Assembly: GCA_034190875.2 (NCBI GenBank) | Contig: CM067344.1 | Coordinates: 71,927,309-71,991,308, forward strand | Origin: Urechis unicinctus | Taxonomy: Eukaryota > Annelida > Polychaeta > Xenopneusta > Urechidae | DNA length: 64,000 nucleotides | Direction: 5' to 3' | In this document: positions 10,054 to 18,987 of the stretch, piece after piece | How the letters are laid out: every line of letters starts with the position of its first letter | Position numbering within the stretch: position 1 is the stretch's first letter | The notes under the pieces: generated by a model | The model's database searches: none | What the model was told of the DNA's origin: nothing | Seen by the model: the letters and a program-made list of their open reading frames with translations, nothing else | Program-made: the position numbers and the translations under genes

Positions 10054-10293
10054 ATGACAACACCAATTACTGATGGGAAAATCCTCGTCAACGCGCTGTA
10101 CCACGGTGCAGTTGTTTCCGGTATATCAATAGGTTATGCCAAGCTTGCTAAGATGCTTCTGGGTGGTGGCGTGCCACGTGTTGATTTCACCCTACGCGAC
10201 TTGGCTATGACTATTGCCGATGTATCACTAGCTATGGTCACAAAGGATATGCTAATTAAACAAGGAATCTTACCAGTTGATATACTGAAATAA
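10054..10293 (+). CDS. Small membrane-associated protein of the outer element
   Basis: The 79-codon frame starts at ATG 10054. It has an N-terminal hydrophobic stretch (ALYHGAVVSGISIGYAKLA) and a second amphipathic/hydrophobic helix (LRDLAMTIADVSLAMVTKDM) ending in a short polar tail. Its TAA stop overlaps the ATG of the next gene (TAATG at 10291-10295), so the two were probably translated or transcribed as a unit. It is intact. The family is known to me only as an uncharacterised companion of this element type; a membrane role is inferred from hydrophobicity. Confidence 0.55.
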   Translation: MTTPITDGKILVNALYHGAVVSGISIGYAKLAKMLLGGGVPRVDFTLRDLAMTIADVSLAMVTKDMLIKQGILPVDILK

Positions 10294-10427
10294 TGGCCAC
10301 ACTCGCGTTACTTGTTGGAGGTGCTCTTGTTAACGCCTTTGTATTCTCTGGGAGCAACTTTTTATTCTCTAAATTACAAAGCGGCCAAGTAGACGCGGAA
10401 TGTAAACGCCTTGATATGGCAATCGAG
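10293..10427 (+). pseudogene. 5' part of a membrane-protein gene split by the inner Polinton
   Basis: ATG 10293 opens 45 codons beginning with a hydrophobic segment (LLVGGALVNAFVFSGSNFLF). The frame ends exactly at the target duplication ATCGAG (codons 44-45), where the inner element begins. The matching 3' part is at 24640-24859, and the frame is preserved across the insertion when one copy of the duplication is discounted. The inner element therefore landed in a coding gene. Function is unknown; the ends are hydrophobic and the middle is a charged helix. Confidence 0.75.
10422..10427. repeat. Left target-site duplication of the inner element
   Basis: ATCGAG here is repeated at 24640-24645, directly outside the two inverted termini. 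Confidence 0.95.
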
Positions 10428-10475
10428 AGTAGTATAAAGATGTACCCCTTCATACCCCTTTTTTGACGTCGAACG

Positions 10476-10664
10476 ATGGACGAAGTGGATTGCGTAATAT
10501 ATTTTTCGCTGACGATCGCTTCCGGATATTTCTTTCACCTTTTGGTGACCTTAGCAGGCTCACGCGATGTACGGTATTCGAGTGAGTTCATTTGGGGGCT
10601 ATGTCCTGAGTTGTTTATTGTTTTGGTGACCTTCGACCTCATGGAGGCGCGCTATTTGGGATGA
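10476..10664 (+). pseudogene. Terminal-repeat ORF, left copy (frameshifted)
   Basis: The frame MDEVDCVIYFSLTIASGYFF is identical to the copy in the right terminal repeat at 24331-24591. The extra G near 10660 ends it early (ARYLG stop), whereas the right copy continues 25 codons. Hydrophobic stretches alternate with a few charged residues, so a small membrane protein is possible. It may also be chance coding in a conserved terminus. Confidence 0.4.
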
Positions 10665-10728
10665 GGTCATTCTATTTTTGGAAAGTGTTTCCAACTGCTG
10701 AGCTAAGCTAAGTGAAGTGATGAGGGTG

Positions 10729-10771
10729 TATATAAACAGGCTAGGATGATTTGAGTTCAGTTATAACCATG
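10729..10771 (+). promoter_or_regulatory. TATA-box promoter in the left terminal repeat
   Basis: TATATAAA at 10729-10736 lies 33 bp upstream of the inward-reading start ATG at 10769, with an AGTTCAGTT-like initiator region between. The same sequence, inverted, lies before the polymerase gene at the other end (24306-24313). Confidence 0.65.
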
Positions 10772-11599
10772 GGTGGGAAACGCCAGCTAGAAGCTTTCAA
10801 TGATGTGAGCAAACGCAGTAGACCGATGAGTGATGCGGACTTGTTAAAAGCCGTGGAACAGATTGAATCTGAGCATGTGAAACCTCTATACACACGATAC
10901 TTTGCACAGTATTCGATAGTGGTTTGGAATAAAGATGTAGTGTTTTTGAAAAATAATTTCATGAAATGCCACATAGAGTTGGGGATGAACTGTGTATTGG
11001 ACTGTGGTTACGAAATAGCTGCTGTCACAGAAACTTTGGAACAGATAGAAGCAGGAGAGGAGAGTCGTGCCGAAGTCTCTATTGGTGCAGACGTGACGAT
11101 GAGTGTACGAAATCCGGTCCCTATGGTGCTGATAAAGAAGAGTCACGTGACAATGCGAATGGACGGTTACTCGTGGTATATGTTTGTAGAAGCGTGGGAG
11201 GAGTTAAAACAGCTCTATGGAACCCATGTGGCGAGAGGAAAATTAATGGAGGAATATCTCACGGTGGTGTACACAGACACGCTTGTCGATTTAATAGAAG
11301 CTCTTATACCAGAAAAATGCCATGGATGTCAGATCGACCACCCGAGTCAGCGACAGTATAATCTTTGTTTGATGGCAGAACCTGAAGAACAAGTTCGGAT
11401 GTGTATGGCGGATGCTTTCGAACGTGTTGACGAACAATATGTATCAAGTTTATGGGAATTAAGTATAGCTTTAATCGACCCCTGCCCCTCGCGGTTGGAA
11501 CGTAGCAAATGGTTGTATGTGGACTATAGGAAATATTGGTTGGAGTCGGTGAAATCAGATATTGAAATACGTATAATTAACAGATTGTGTAATAAATGA
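10769..11599 (+). CDS. Accessory protein with shared terminal leader and Cys/His motif
   Basis: I choose ATG 10769 (CCATGG context), just behind the TATA box, giving 276 codons. The first 33 residues (MGGKRQLEAFNDVSKRSRPM...) nearly match the N-terminus of the polymerase at the opposite end of the element because the terminal repeat extends into both genes. KRSRP is a plausible nuclear-localisation cluster. Residues about 190-205 carry CHGCQIDHPSQRQYNLC, a possible zinc site. The same architecture recurs in the broken gene at 12441-13230, so the two are paralogues. Function is unknown. Polintons often have lineage-specific genes at this end. The frame is intact and ends at AATAAATGA, giving an overlapping poly(A) signal. 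Confidence 0.65.
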   Translation: MGGKRQLEAFNDVSKRSRPMSDADLLKAVEQIESEHVKPLYTRYFAQYSIVVWNKDVVFLKNNFMKCHIELGMNCVLDCGYEIAAVTETLEQIEAGEESRAEVSIGADVTMSVRNPVPMVLIKKSHVTMRMDGYSWYMFVEAWEELKQLYGTHVARGKLMEEYLTVVYTDTLVDLIEALIPEKCHGCQIDHPSQRQYNLCLMAEPEEQVRMCMADAFERVDEQYVSSLWELSIALIDPCPSRLERSKWLYVDYRKYWLESVKSDIEIRIINRLCNK

Positions 11600-11703
11600 G
11601 TGAAAATACAGGACTGTGTTTTTTATTTGGAATGTATGTTATAAAGAGTTAAAATTTGCTGGGTGGTCATTTATGGCTAAGATAGTCTGAGAGTGACATC
11701 AAC

Positions 11704-11937
11704 ATGACGGATGCATATAGCAGGTGGTCTGTTTTAAAAGACAAGTTACAGATGCATGCACAACTAACTCGAGAACTGAGAGACAATAAGATCTATAGAC
11801 AAATTAGTATAAATCAACAGCGCTTGATGGTGCAAGGTTACGATTTTGATACGGTGCTTAGTAAAGCGATCGAAGCTAGAGAGTGTTTAATGGATCGTCA
11901 GTTAACTGTGTTCGTATCCGAAGATGAGATGGATTAA
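11704..11937 (+). CDS. Small unknown accessory protein (77 aa)
   Basis: ATG 11704 opens an intact frame encoding a mostly helical, charged peptide (LKDKLQMHAQLTRELRDNK, acidic C-terminus SEDEMD). It sits 104 bp after the first accessory gene on the same strand. Bases 11795-11830 recur with 3 mismatches at 20317-20352, inside a polymerase intron, so part of this coding sequence has been copied elsewhere in the element. No family is recognised. Confidence 0.45.
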   Translation: MTDAYSRWSVLKDKLQMHAQLTRELRDNKIYRQISINQQRLMVQGYDFDTVLSKAIEARECLMDRQLTVFVSEDEMD

Positions 11938-12018
11938 AGTAATTATAAATATCTAATTATAAATATCGGTTAACAACAAGTTTACTGGCAGAAGAGTTTG
12001 AATCTTTAAAGCGACGAC

Positions 12019-12273
12019 ATGGATACTTGTGTAGAATGTGACGAATGTCAGAGAGTCGCTGAGACCCAACAACCATATAGACCCAAGTCACCTGCTCAGG
12101 GTAAACACAGAACCCTGAGGTTACGGCGTTGTCCTCTGTGTCAATGTGGGTTTGTAACGAAGGTGCTTTTGACCCAACACTTGAAATATCACTGTAATTA
12201 TAAGCTCTACATATACAATCGAAACTTAAGGAAAACAACAGGCACAACAAAGCAGAGGAAAGTTGTGACGTAA
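12019..12273 (+). CDS. Small C2H2 zinc-finger-like protein
   Basis: ATG 12019 opens 84 codons. Residues about 38-60 read CPLCQCGFVTKVLLTQHLKYHC, which fits a C2H2 zinc finger spacing (C-x2-C-x12-H-x3-4-H/C). An N-terminal CVECDECQ adds two possible metal-binding pairs, and the C-terminus is basic (KTTGTTKQRK). DNA or RNA binding is the likely role, by family. The frame is intact and in line with the other left-end accessory genes. Confidence 0.6.
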   Translation: MDTCVECDECQRVAETQQPYRPKSPAQGKHRTLRLRRCPLCQCGFVTKVLLTQHLKYHCNYKLYIYNRNLRKTTGTTKQRKVVT

Positions 12274-12440
12274 TCGGAAAGCTTAACTTCCACGCTCGAA
12301 GAACCCCACAACCTGGTGTGCGTGTGATTTACCGGATCTGAAATTAATTCGTCACGTGATCATGAAAAAAAAAAAGCGCTGACATTAGCTCGATCAGGGG
12401 ATAAATAAGCGAACACGGACCGATTTTTGTTTCATTCAGG

Positions 12441-13230
12441 ATGGGTGAGGAGAACAGCGAGCAGTATGATTACATTGATGGACCGTTGTATACCAGTCGC
12501 CGTAGTGGTCGCTTTCAAATCACACAGTGGTGTAGTAACCCAGATGATTTGATCAATGATTTACACATTCGCGATCGATGGTAATAAAATTACCCTCAAA
12601 TGCCTTTCTCAGAAGCAGGACGGCTCTTACATCGCTCACCGTATCGTTGATTGACGTGGAAGCTGGTCAATCAGACGTCGATATGGAGGTCACAGTGTTT
12701 GACAATGCGATTGGTCGAGTGAAAGCCCCAGTCCCCTATATTGAAATTACCCGTGAAAGCGTGACCATGCTCTTTGATAGTTTCAATTGGTGGCAGCTCA
12801 TAAAAGCTTACGAAAATTAACAGCCCGCAGACAAAAGATGGATGACCAAGGAACGTCGCACGATGGGTGGGATATGATAATCAGCCTTTACAGTAATTTG
12901 ATGAAACCGATGCTATCTGACATAGCTCAAGAACCATGCGAAGAATGTGGAACGGGGGTATGTCAAGCCGAGAACCAACAAAAGATGTATTCACATTGCG
13001 TTGGAAGAGCCTTGGATAAGGTGGATGAAAATCACGTCACTTTATTATGGCGCTTGCTGTGTGAGCAACACAATATGACTGAACTATGCCTTTGGCTCTC
13101 TAGAGAATATCGGCATAATATGTTAGGTTTTTGTGTGACCGCCGAACACTGGTCTAAAGTCTTAATGGGGGAACCATATGACTGTAAATATAACAAAATT
13201 ATTAGACGCATGAATATATATGATTGGTGA
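12441..13230 (+). pseudogene. Frameshifted paralogue of the 10769 accessory gene
   Basis: ATG 12441 starts MGEENSEQYDYIDGPLY, but this frame stops at about 12583. The continuation lies in other frames. The segment 12578-12820 (VKAPVPYIEITRESVTMLFDSFNWW) matches VRNPVPMVLIKKSHVTMRMDGYSWY in the 10769 gene. The segment up to 13230 has CEECGTGVCQAENQQKMYSHC, equivalent to its Cys/His motif, and the same DKVDENHVTLLWRL core. At least two shifts separate these parts. An AT-rich TATA-like GATAAATAAG lies about 40 bp upstream. It is a duplicated accessory gene that has lost its frame, or a gene damaged by assembly indels. Confidence 0.6.
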
Positions 13231-13311
13231 TTGAATAAAATGGTAATAATGTACTTGAGTTGAATTTCTTTTTGAGTTCTACTTATCACGACACTATCTA
13301 ACTATCCTATC

Positions 13312-13319
13312 TATAAAAA
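13312..13319 (+). promoter_or_regulatory. TATA box upstream of the packaging ATPase
   Basis: TATAAAAA lies 30 bp before the ATG at 13349, which leaves almost no 5' leader unless transcription starts between them. Confidence 0.5.
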
Positions 13320-13348
13320 GAGGAGGGATCTGTGAATGATAACTTAGC

Positions 13349-13954
13349 ATGAGAATGGATCGAGCCTTAAAACACCCCTTTAGTTGCGTGATGGCTGGTC
13401 CGAGCGGCTGTGGAAAAACTTACTTTGTGAGTGAGTTAATCAAAGGTAGTCACATTGAGCCACCACCCGACCGAATCGTGTGGTGTTTCGGAGAGTGGCA
13501 AGCAATGTACACTCAAAAACCTCACGTGGAATTTGTAGAGGGGTTGAATTTTGAGACAGACCCCCAACAAAGAACCTTGTTGTTCATCGATGATTTGATG
13601 CAAGAAACTGACGAACGCGTCACTCGCCTATTCACCAAAGGGAGTCACCATGGCAATCTTAGCGTGTTGTATTTAGTACAAAATTTATTCGGAAAGAATA
13701 AAGAACATCGAACAATCAGTTTGAACGCTCATTATTTAGTTGTATTTAAGAACCCTCGGGACGCTTCACAAATCATGCATTTAGCCAAACAAATGTACCC
13801 GCGAAACATCAAGTATGTACAAGAAGCCTTTTCGGATGCTACTTCACAACCCCACGGTTATTTGTTTATCGATTTGAAGCAAGAAACGCCAGATCACTTA
13901 CGGTTACGAACTGACATACTACGACCCAATCAAGTTGTATACCTACAGAAATAA
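13349..13954 (+). CDS. A32/FtsK-HerA-like genome-packaging ATPase
   Basis: The intact 201-codon frame has Walker A GPSGCGKT (residues about 17-24), Walker B LLFIDDL (about 75-81) and a downstream sensor-like VLYLVQNLF followed by TISLNAHYLVVFKNPRD, the typical order for the A32-like branch. The enzyme hydrolyses ATP to pump element DNA into the capsid. ATG 13349 is used; a second in-frame ATG follows two codons later. Length fits Polinton ATPases. It is one of the genes in this element without visible damage. Confidence 0.88.
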   Translation: MRMDRALKHPFSCVMAGPSGCGKTYFVSELIKGSHIEPPPDRIVWCFGEWQAMYTQKPHVEFVEGLNFETDPQQRTLLFIDDLMQETDERVTRLFTKGSHHGNLSVLYLVQNLFGKNKEHRTISLNAHYLVVFKNPRDASQIMHLAKQMYPRNIKYVQEAFSDATSQPHGYLFIDLKQETPDHLRLRTDILRPNQVVYLQK

Positions 13955-14003
13955 ATACCGTCGATCATCGGGCGACCGCCATTCTTATCGTTAGACATAG
14001 ACC

Positions 14004-14336
14004 ATGGCAGAGCGTCTCAGAAAACACGCTGATACATTACGAGTAATGGCTAAAGCCAAACCCTCTGTCAATAGGGCTTTGATTCACACGGCTGACAAAG
14101 AATTGATGAATTGTCTATCTGAATGTGCCCTCAATGTTTTAAAAGGAAACGTATCCTTGACTTCAGTTCAGAAGCGTAAATTAACCCGACACAAACAAGG
14201 TCTGCGCGCTTTGATCTCACCTAAAACTAACGTCAAGAAAAAGAAAAGAGTATTACAAACGGCGTTTTTTCTCCCGGCGTTATTAGGACCTATTTTAGGT
14301 ATCGCTGGTCCGTTGTTGGGCAAACTGTTCGGTTAA
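14004..14336 (+). CDS. Small basic Polinton protein with hydrophobic C-terminus
   Basis: The intact 110-codon frame encodes a strongly basic protein. Residues about 40-62 (LSECALNVLKGNVSLTSVQK) look conserved, a lysine cluster, NVKKKKRVL, follows, and the C-terminus is glycine/leucine-rich and hydrophobic (FFLPALLGPILGIAGPLLGKL). The composition suggests DNA-binding core protein with a membrane-active or capsid-interacting tail. Similar proteins recur next to the ATPase in animal Polintons, but I know no proven function. The stop lies just 2 bp before the next start. Confidence 0.6.
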   Translation: MAERLRKHADTLRVMAKAKPSVNRALIHTADKELMNCLSECALNVLKGNVSLTSVQKRKLTRHKQGLRALISPKTNVKKKKRVLQTAFFLPALLGPILGIAGPLLGKLFG

Positions 14337-14338
14337 TT

Positions 14339-14968
14339 ATGGCTAAGAAAATGATGTTGGTTGATCCCCGGGTGTTGTCAAGTACACGTTATGATCAAGC
14401 TCCCACTGTCGACGTGTTATCCAACTTGGATGCTGAGATGAGGGATGTCCTGAATCGTAGTGATTTATCGGAGGAGGCTAAAGTAGAATCTTATAACCAG
14501 ATTTTAACAAAACACCGCGAGTATTACCGCCAGCACAGAACCCCGACACCTCTCACGACCTTACCTAATACCCCGCCCCACACACCCAAACAAGAAGATG
14601 TGTCTATTGCGGAAGTTGTAGAAACCATCCCTGATAAATTTCAGAAAAAAGGGCGTTTGTTATTAGAACGCCTTCGAAAAAACCCAGACGTGGGTTGGAA
14701 TGAACGAGGGGAATTAACGATTAAAGGACAAGCTGTTAGTGGAACTAACGTGGCGGATTTAGTTAACGATGTGTTGAGACGACGTAAACACTTTGAACCA
14801 GAGGGTTGGAAAAGATTTGCCGAAGCGTTGCGAGACTCCAACATTCCCCAAGATTTAGTAGGTCACCCCAATCGATGGAACTATATCCGACAGGGTGCGA
14901 TGCAAATAGATAAAAGACCTGGTGAAGAGGAGCCTGTAACACAAAATTGGACGTCATGGAGAAGTTAA
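14339..14968 (+). CDS. Conserved Polinton protein of unknown function (about 209 aa)
   Basis: ATG 14339 starts an intact frame. The N-terminal half is helical (DAEMRDVLNRSDLSEEAK) with a tyrosine-rich REYYRQH, then a proline-rich linker (TPLTTLPNTPPHTP). The C-terminal domain contains GWNERGELTIKGQAVSGTNV followed by ADLVNDVLRRRK and an aromatic patch. This C-terminal pattern accompanies integrase and ATPase genes in other Polintons as I recall them. Its last 13 bases overlap the start of the integrase, which points to a co-expressed unit. A scaffold or virion role is inferred only from context. Confidence 0.6.
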   Translation: MAKKMMLVDPRVLSSTRYDQAPTVDVLSNLDAEMRDVLNRSDLSEEAKVESYNQILTKHREYYRQHRTPTPLTTLPNTPPHTPKQEDVSIAEVVETIPDKFQKKGRLLLERLRKNPDVGWNERGELTIKGQAVSGTNVADLVNDVLRRRKHFEPEGWKRFAEALRDSNIPQDLVGHPNRWNYIRQGAMQIDKRPGEEEPVTQNWTSWRS

Positions 14969-16001
14969 GTGTGTATTTCGACCCTGAGGCACCGGCTGCG
15001 TATGGAGGGGTGCAGCCATTGGTTAGAGCTACGAAACTCAAAACAAAGGCAGTCAGACAATGGTTGGGCGAGCAAGATGCCTATACATTACACAAACCGA
15101 TTTGTCGTCGATTTCGAAGACGACGTGTCATAGTCGGGGGGATGACCATCAATGGCAAGCCGATTTAGTGGACATAGCTCGCTTAGCCAAACAGAACCAA
15201 GACATGAAATTTCTCTTGACCTGTATCGATGTATTCTCGAAATATGCGTGGGTGATACCACTAAAAAATAAAACGGGAGACAGTTTGATTCGAGCCTTTG
15301 AGAGTATATTAAAACAAGGACGGAAGCCCCTGTGTTTACAGACTGATAAGGGCGGAGAATTTATCAACCGTAAATTTCAGACATTTCTTAAGCAGCAGGG
15401 GATTCGCTTTTTCACCACCCACAACGAAGAAACCAAAGCTAGCATAGTCGAGCGGTTTAATCGTACGTTAAAAACTAAAATGTGGCGTTATTTTACCAAA
15501 CACAACACCAGTGTTTATCTACGGGTTCTGGCTTCGCTGGTGAAAGGATACAACGTCAGCTATCACCGCAGCATCAAGCGCACCCCGATATCGGTCTCGT
15601 TGCGTAATCAAGAAGACACGTGGATGACATTATATGGGGAACGGTCTGATGGGGTTAAACGACCTCGGTATGATATCGGGGATCGTGTCCGCATCAGTCA
15701 AGCACGGGGTAAATTTAAAAAAGGTTACACTTCCAATTGGAGCGAGGAGTTGTTTCGGGTGGAGAGCGTTCACTTAGGCTCCCCTAATGTGTATACGATA
15801 AAGGATGATAATGACGAAGTGTTAGAGGGAACATTTTACGCGGATGAATTACAGAAAGTGAATGACAAAGCATGGTATCCGGTTGAAAAAATTATCAAAG
15901 AACGTAAACGGAAAGGACAAAAACAATACTTTGTCAAGTGGTTTGGCTACCCTGCCAGTTTTAATAGTTGGGTCAGTGGTGTGGAGCTGTATAAAAACTG
16001 A
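14956..16001 (+). pseudogene. Retroviral-type integrase with chromodomain, one frameshift
   Basis: ATG 14956 starts an N-terminal part that runs to about 15135. A run of G at 15136-15141 shifts the frame, and the core continues to the stop before 16001. The catalytic triad is complete: Asp in WQADLVDIAR, Asp in LQTDKGGEF, and Glu in ASIVERFNRTLK, with DD35E-like spacing. An SH3-like segment (YDIGDRVRIS) follows, and the C-terminal residues form a chromodomain (YPVEKIIKERKRKGQKQYFV). The enzyme joins element ends to target DNA; chromodomains can steer insertion to marked chromatin. Only one homopolymer-associated shift separates this copy from an open frame, so either mild decay or a base-calling error is possible. 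Confidence 0.88.
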
Positions 16002-16026
16002 GATCGGGAACAAAAGCTTCATTAGG

Positions 16027-16254
16027 ATGGAAGATCAGAGAAGTGATCGGGTGTTGACCATATTTGGTCGGGATATTCCGAAAGCTGAAATCGTGTTTTT
16101 CTCACAAATCCTCATTTTATATACCATAATCATCGTCAGCATCTACAATCTATCGTCGGGTAAAGGAGATAGTAATTTGTGGACTGCTCTGTTAAGCAGT
16201 AGCTTAGGGTACATTCTTCCCAACCCCACTTTGAAACGTAGAGCGACGTCATGA
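16027..16254 (+). CDS. Small single-pass membrane protein of Polintons
   Basis: ATG 16027 gives 75 codons. A charged N-terminus (EDQRSDRVLTIFGRD) precedes one hydrophobic helix (IVFFSQILILYTIIIVSIYN), then a short loop (SSGKGDSNLWTALLSSSLGY) and a basic tail. The stop overlaps the next start (ATGA at 16251-16254). Such a gene commonly lies between integrase and minor capsid genes. A virion membrane or release role is inferred, not shown. Confidence 0.6.
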   Translation: MEDQRSDRVLTIFGRDIPKAEIVFFSQILILYTIIIVSIYNLSSGKGDSNLWTALLSSSLGYILPNPTLKRRATS

Positions 16255-17036
16255 GTTTCTTTCTGACCCTGCCTTCCAACAGTTCAATGAATTATCACCC
16301 CAACAACACGCTGACACGTTACTTTACTCAATTGCCTAAACCCATACAATTAAAAGGTAATTGGGAGGTGGGATTAGCAGAAATTCAGTACCCTGTTTCC
16401 TGGTACAACATCGGGGAGAACGTGGGTTTTGTCATAGTGGATGAACGAGCCGGGTACCATACGATAGACAGACACTTGGAAGGGGATCCTTTGGTCGAGT
16501 CCTTGGTCGTTCGCCTGACCCCCGGTTCCTACAGTGCCGATCAATTGATAGACGCGCTCAATATGCACATCCGCAAATCGCATCTCAGAGGCGTTGTTCG
16601 ATTTCAATTCAATTCCCACTCACAGACCGTGAATGTAAAAATAACCGACCCCAAACTTCAAGTTGTCATGACCGAAGGCCTTCGTCAAATATTGCAGTGT
16701 GAGGAATGTCTTTCGCTTTACGATTCTCAAACTGATTACAAGCCTAATGTATTTCGAGGGTTGTACGCACTGTACGTTTATTGTAGTATAATTGAATCAC
16801 AAGTGGTCGGTGACACGATGGCCCCCTTGTTACGCACAGTTCCTGTGGACTAAGACCGGGTGCACAAAATGGTGACGCAGACATACGAACAGATATTTTA
16901 TTACCCTGTGGGCACCAAAACCTTTTGTAACATAGAAATTGATATAAGAGACGACACGGGTCAGTCCATAGCATTCGAAGACGGCCATGTGATGGTGACT
17001 TTACATTTCCGTGAAACCAAGAAGAGCTTAATTTGA
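16251..17036 (+). pseudogene. Minor capsid (penton-like) protein, copy 1, with in-frame stop
   Basis: ATG 16251 opens 200 codons, then TAA at 16851-16853 interrupts. The same frame continues without any shift to the natural stop at 17034-17036. The N-terminal MSFFLTLPSNSSMNYHPNN and the EVGLAEIQYP motif identify the single jelly-roll minor capsid family of Polintons, which would form the vertices of the particle. The region after the stop (QIFYYPVGTKTFCNIEIDIR) aligns with the end of the second copy. Two copies lie in tandem, 19 bp apart. As read, this copy would lose its last 60 residues. Confidence 0.75.
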
Positions 17037-17055
17037 GTCTCAAGACATCACCATC

Positions 17056-17876
17056 ATGAGTTTCTTTCTGACCCTGCATTCCAACAGTTCAATGAATTAT
17101 CACCCCAACAACACGTTGACACGTTACTTTACTCGACTCCCCAAAACTGTACAGTTGGAAGGAGCTTGGGAAGTCGGATTAGCGGAAATTCAGTACCCTT
17201 ACACGTGGTACAATGTTACTGAGGACGAGGGGTTTGTTGCCATGGATCGCGTGGCTGGTGCGCTCAATCTCCCCCCGGATGTCTGTTGCAGCGAGCGATA
17301 TGACATTGTGAGTGAATTTGCCGAGGCCCGTCCCAAATATTTCCACATTACCCCTGGTTTTTATACGACCGGATCGTTGATAGAAGCCTTTGCAGCCAAG
17401 TTAAAGGAGCAAAATGAGGAGCGAGTGCGTCTCACCTACAATCGAACACGACATACAGCAACTATGACCCTAGACAATGAGTCAGTTGTAGTTTACATGG
17501 ACGAGGGGTTGCGTCAAAGACTCGGTTTTGAAATGGGGATTTATGAGAATAGTCAAGTCGGTCAGCACATTGTTGACCCTGATCGAGGTTTGTACGGACT
17601 CATGTCTATTGCAATCTCATCGAAGCTCAGGTGGTAGGAGACACCGTGGTTCCCCTTCTGCGTATTATTCCAATCGATCACGATCGTCGCGGGCAGTTGA
17701 TCAACCCCACATATAAAAAGATATTTTATTACCCGATAGCCACCAAGACTTTTTCTATTATAGAAATCGATATAAGAGATGACACGGGTCGACCCATCCC
17801 ATTCGAATCTGGTAAAGTGACAGTGACGTTACATTTCCGTAAACCAAGAAAGCTATATTTTGAAAACCATGGCTGA
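17056..17876 (+). pseudogene. Minor capsid (penton-like) protein, copy 2, frameshifted
   Basis: ATG 17056 begins almost the same 20 residues as copy 1 (MSFFLTLHSNSSMNYHPNN) and keeps EVGLAEIQYP. The centre then diverges strongly, so the duplication is old or selection has split the two. A one-base shift near 17600-17620 moves the C-terminal part (VVGDTVVPLLR to KKIFYYPIATKTFSIIEID) into another frame, ending at 17876. The 3' end overlaps the start of the core protein at 17869. The family forms capsid vertices in related particles. Confidence 0.75.
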
Positions 17877-18276
17877 TATTTATACCCCGTATTACCTGAA
17901 CCAAGCGGGAGGTGGACTCCCTGTGTTTTCCGGTGCCAGAAGTCAACGTGGACATGGACTTGGAAGTGTTCTTGGGGGTCTGGCTAAAATGGCGTTACCG
18001 CTGGTTCGAAAAGTTTTACCTGTCTTTAAAAAACACGCCTTGAAAACAGGAGTGAGGGTGGTTGGAGATTTGTTGGGAGGGAAGTCTCTGAAAAAATCGG
18101 CTAAGAAACGAATGTTACAAACCGGAGAGGAAGTGTTCGATCAAATAGTTCAACCCAAACAACCGCGTCGCCAACCACCCGTCTCTATAAAACGACTCGC
18201 ACGAGGTAGGAGCAGTAGTTCACGCCTTCGCCGTGGAACAACTCGGAGGTTGTCAAAGGATATTGTCGGTAAGATC
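17869..18276 (+). CDS. pVI/X-like virion core protein
   Basis: ATG 17869 encodes a glycine-rich and basic protein. PVFSGARSQRGHGLGSVLGG is followed by an amphipathic helix (LAKMALPLVRKVLPVFKKHA), then KTGVRVVGDLLGGKSLKKSA and a serine/arginine-rich tail (RGRSSSSRLRRGTTRR). This order matches the Polinton/adintovirus core protein compared with adenovirus pVI or pX, thought to bind DNA or disrupt membranes. It has no stop of its own: the frame continues directly into the major capsid start at 18277. Either a stop codon was lost or the products are made as a fusion and cut by the protease. Confidence 0.7.
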
Positions 18277-18987
18277 ATGGCACTGGTACACCCCCAATCT
18301 TGTCCCTGTGTCAAAAGTGAATTAGACCTATTTTCAATTCCCCCAACTCAAAGCAGTGTCGAGCATGGATCGTGGATCGAATTCCATCCGGTAGCTGCTT
18401 TAGGTTCGGGTCCTGTCGAATTCTACATCAGCGGTTCGGGTGATGATTATATCGATCTGAACGACACGTATTTACAAGTGAATGCCAAAGTGATGAAAAA
18501 GGATGGAAGGTTTTGGAGGCTGACAGTGCTGTAGCACCCGTTAACCTATGGTTACACTCACTCTTTTCTAAAGTCGATGTCTCTCTCAGACTTCAATCAT
18601 CATATATACACCCGCAGTTATGCTAATTTATTCATTAGCACTGGACAACTCTACCAAGACGAAGGCAACGCCATAAGTTGGAGCGATTATCCCAACGGCT
18701 ACACACTATTCGCTTTTGATCTGACCCTCGACCTGGCTGATAGCAGCACTCATTTTAATTTGTTGAAACAAGGAAACGTGCGCTTGGAAATGCGTTTTGG
18801 TACGGCCCTAGAACGTACCATTAATGTCATTGTGTATGCCGAATTTGAAAATATGATTCAAATTGACCGAAACTGTAACGTTCTGTTTGATACGCTGCCT
18901 AACAATGGATACCAGGCAATTACACGAGCTCTTACAAAAAGACACTTTCACTCGAGCTACTGTGCGCGGAGTGTTTGCGCGGAATAA
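18277..18987 (+). pseudogene. Polinton major capsid protein, frameshifted and internally deleted
   Basis: ATG 18277 starts MALVHPQSCPCVKSELDLF, the typical beginning of the animal F54H12.2-like proteins identified as Polinton double jelly-roll major capsids. The frame breaks near 18500 and a short segment continues in another frame to about 18585. The next recognisable part (YTLFAFDLTLDL, then TINVIVYAEFENMIQIDRN) belongs to the C-terminal end. Together these cover only about 250 residues. Family members are much longer, so the middle of the protein is missing between about 18585 and 18590. The capsid shell cannot be built from this copy. Confidence 0.8.

Larger units (their letters stand above)
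10428..10771 (+). repeat. Left terminal inverted repeat of the inner element
   Basis: It is nearly identical to the reverse complement of 24271-24639. Differences include a few substitutions near the end, one extra G at about 10660-10663 and a gap of roughly 30 bases near 10690. Weaker similarity continues inward into the first codons of the gene at 10769. Confidence 0.9.
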
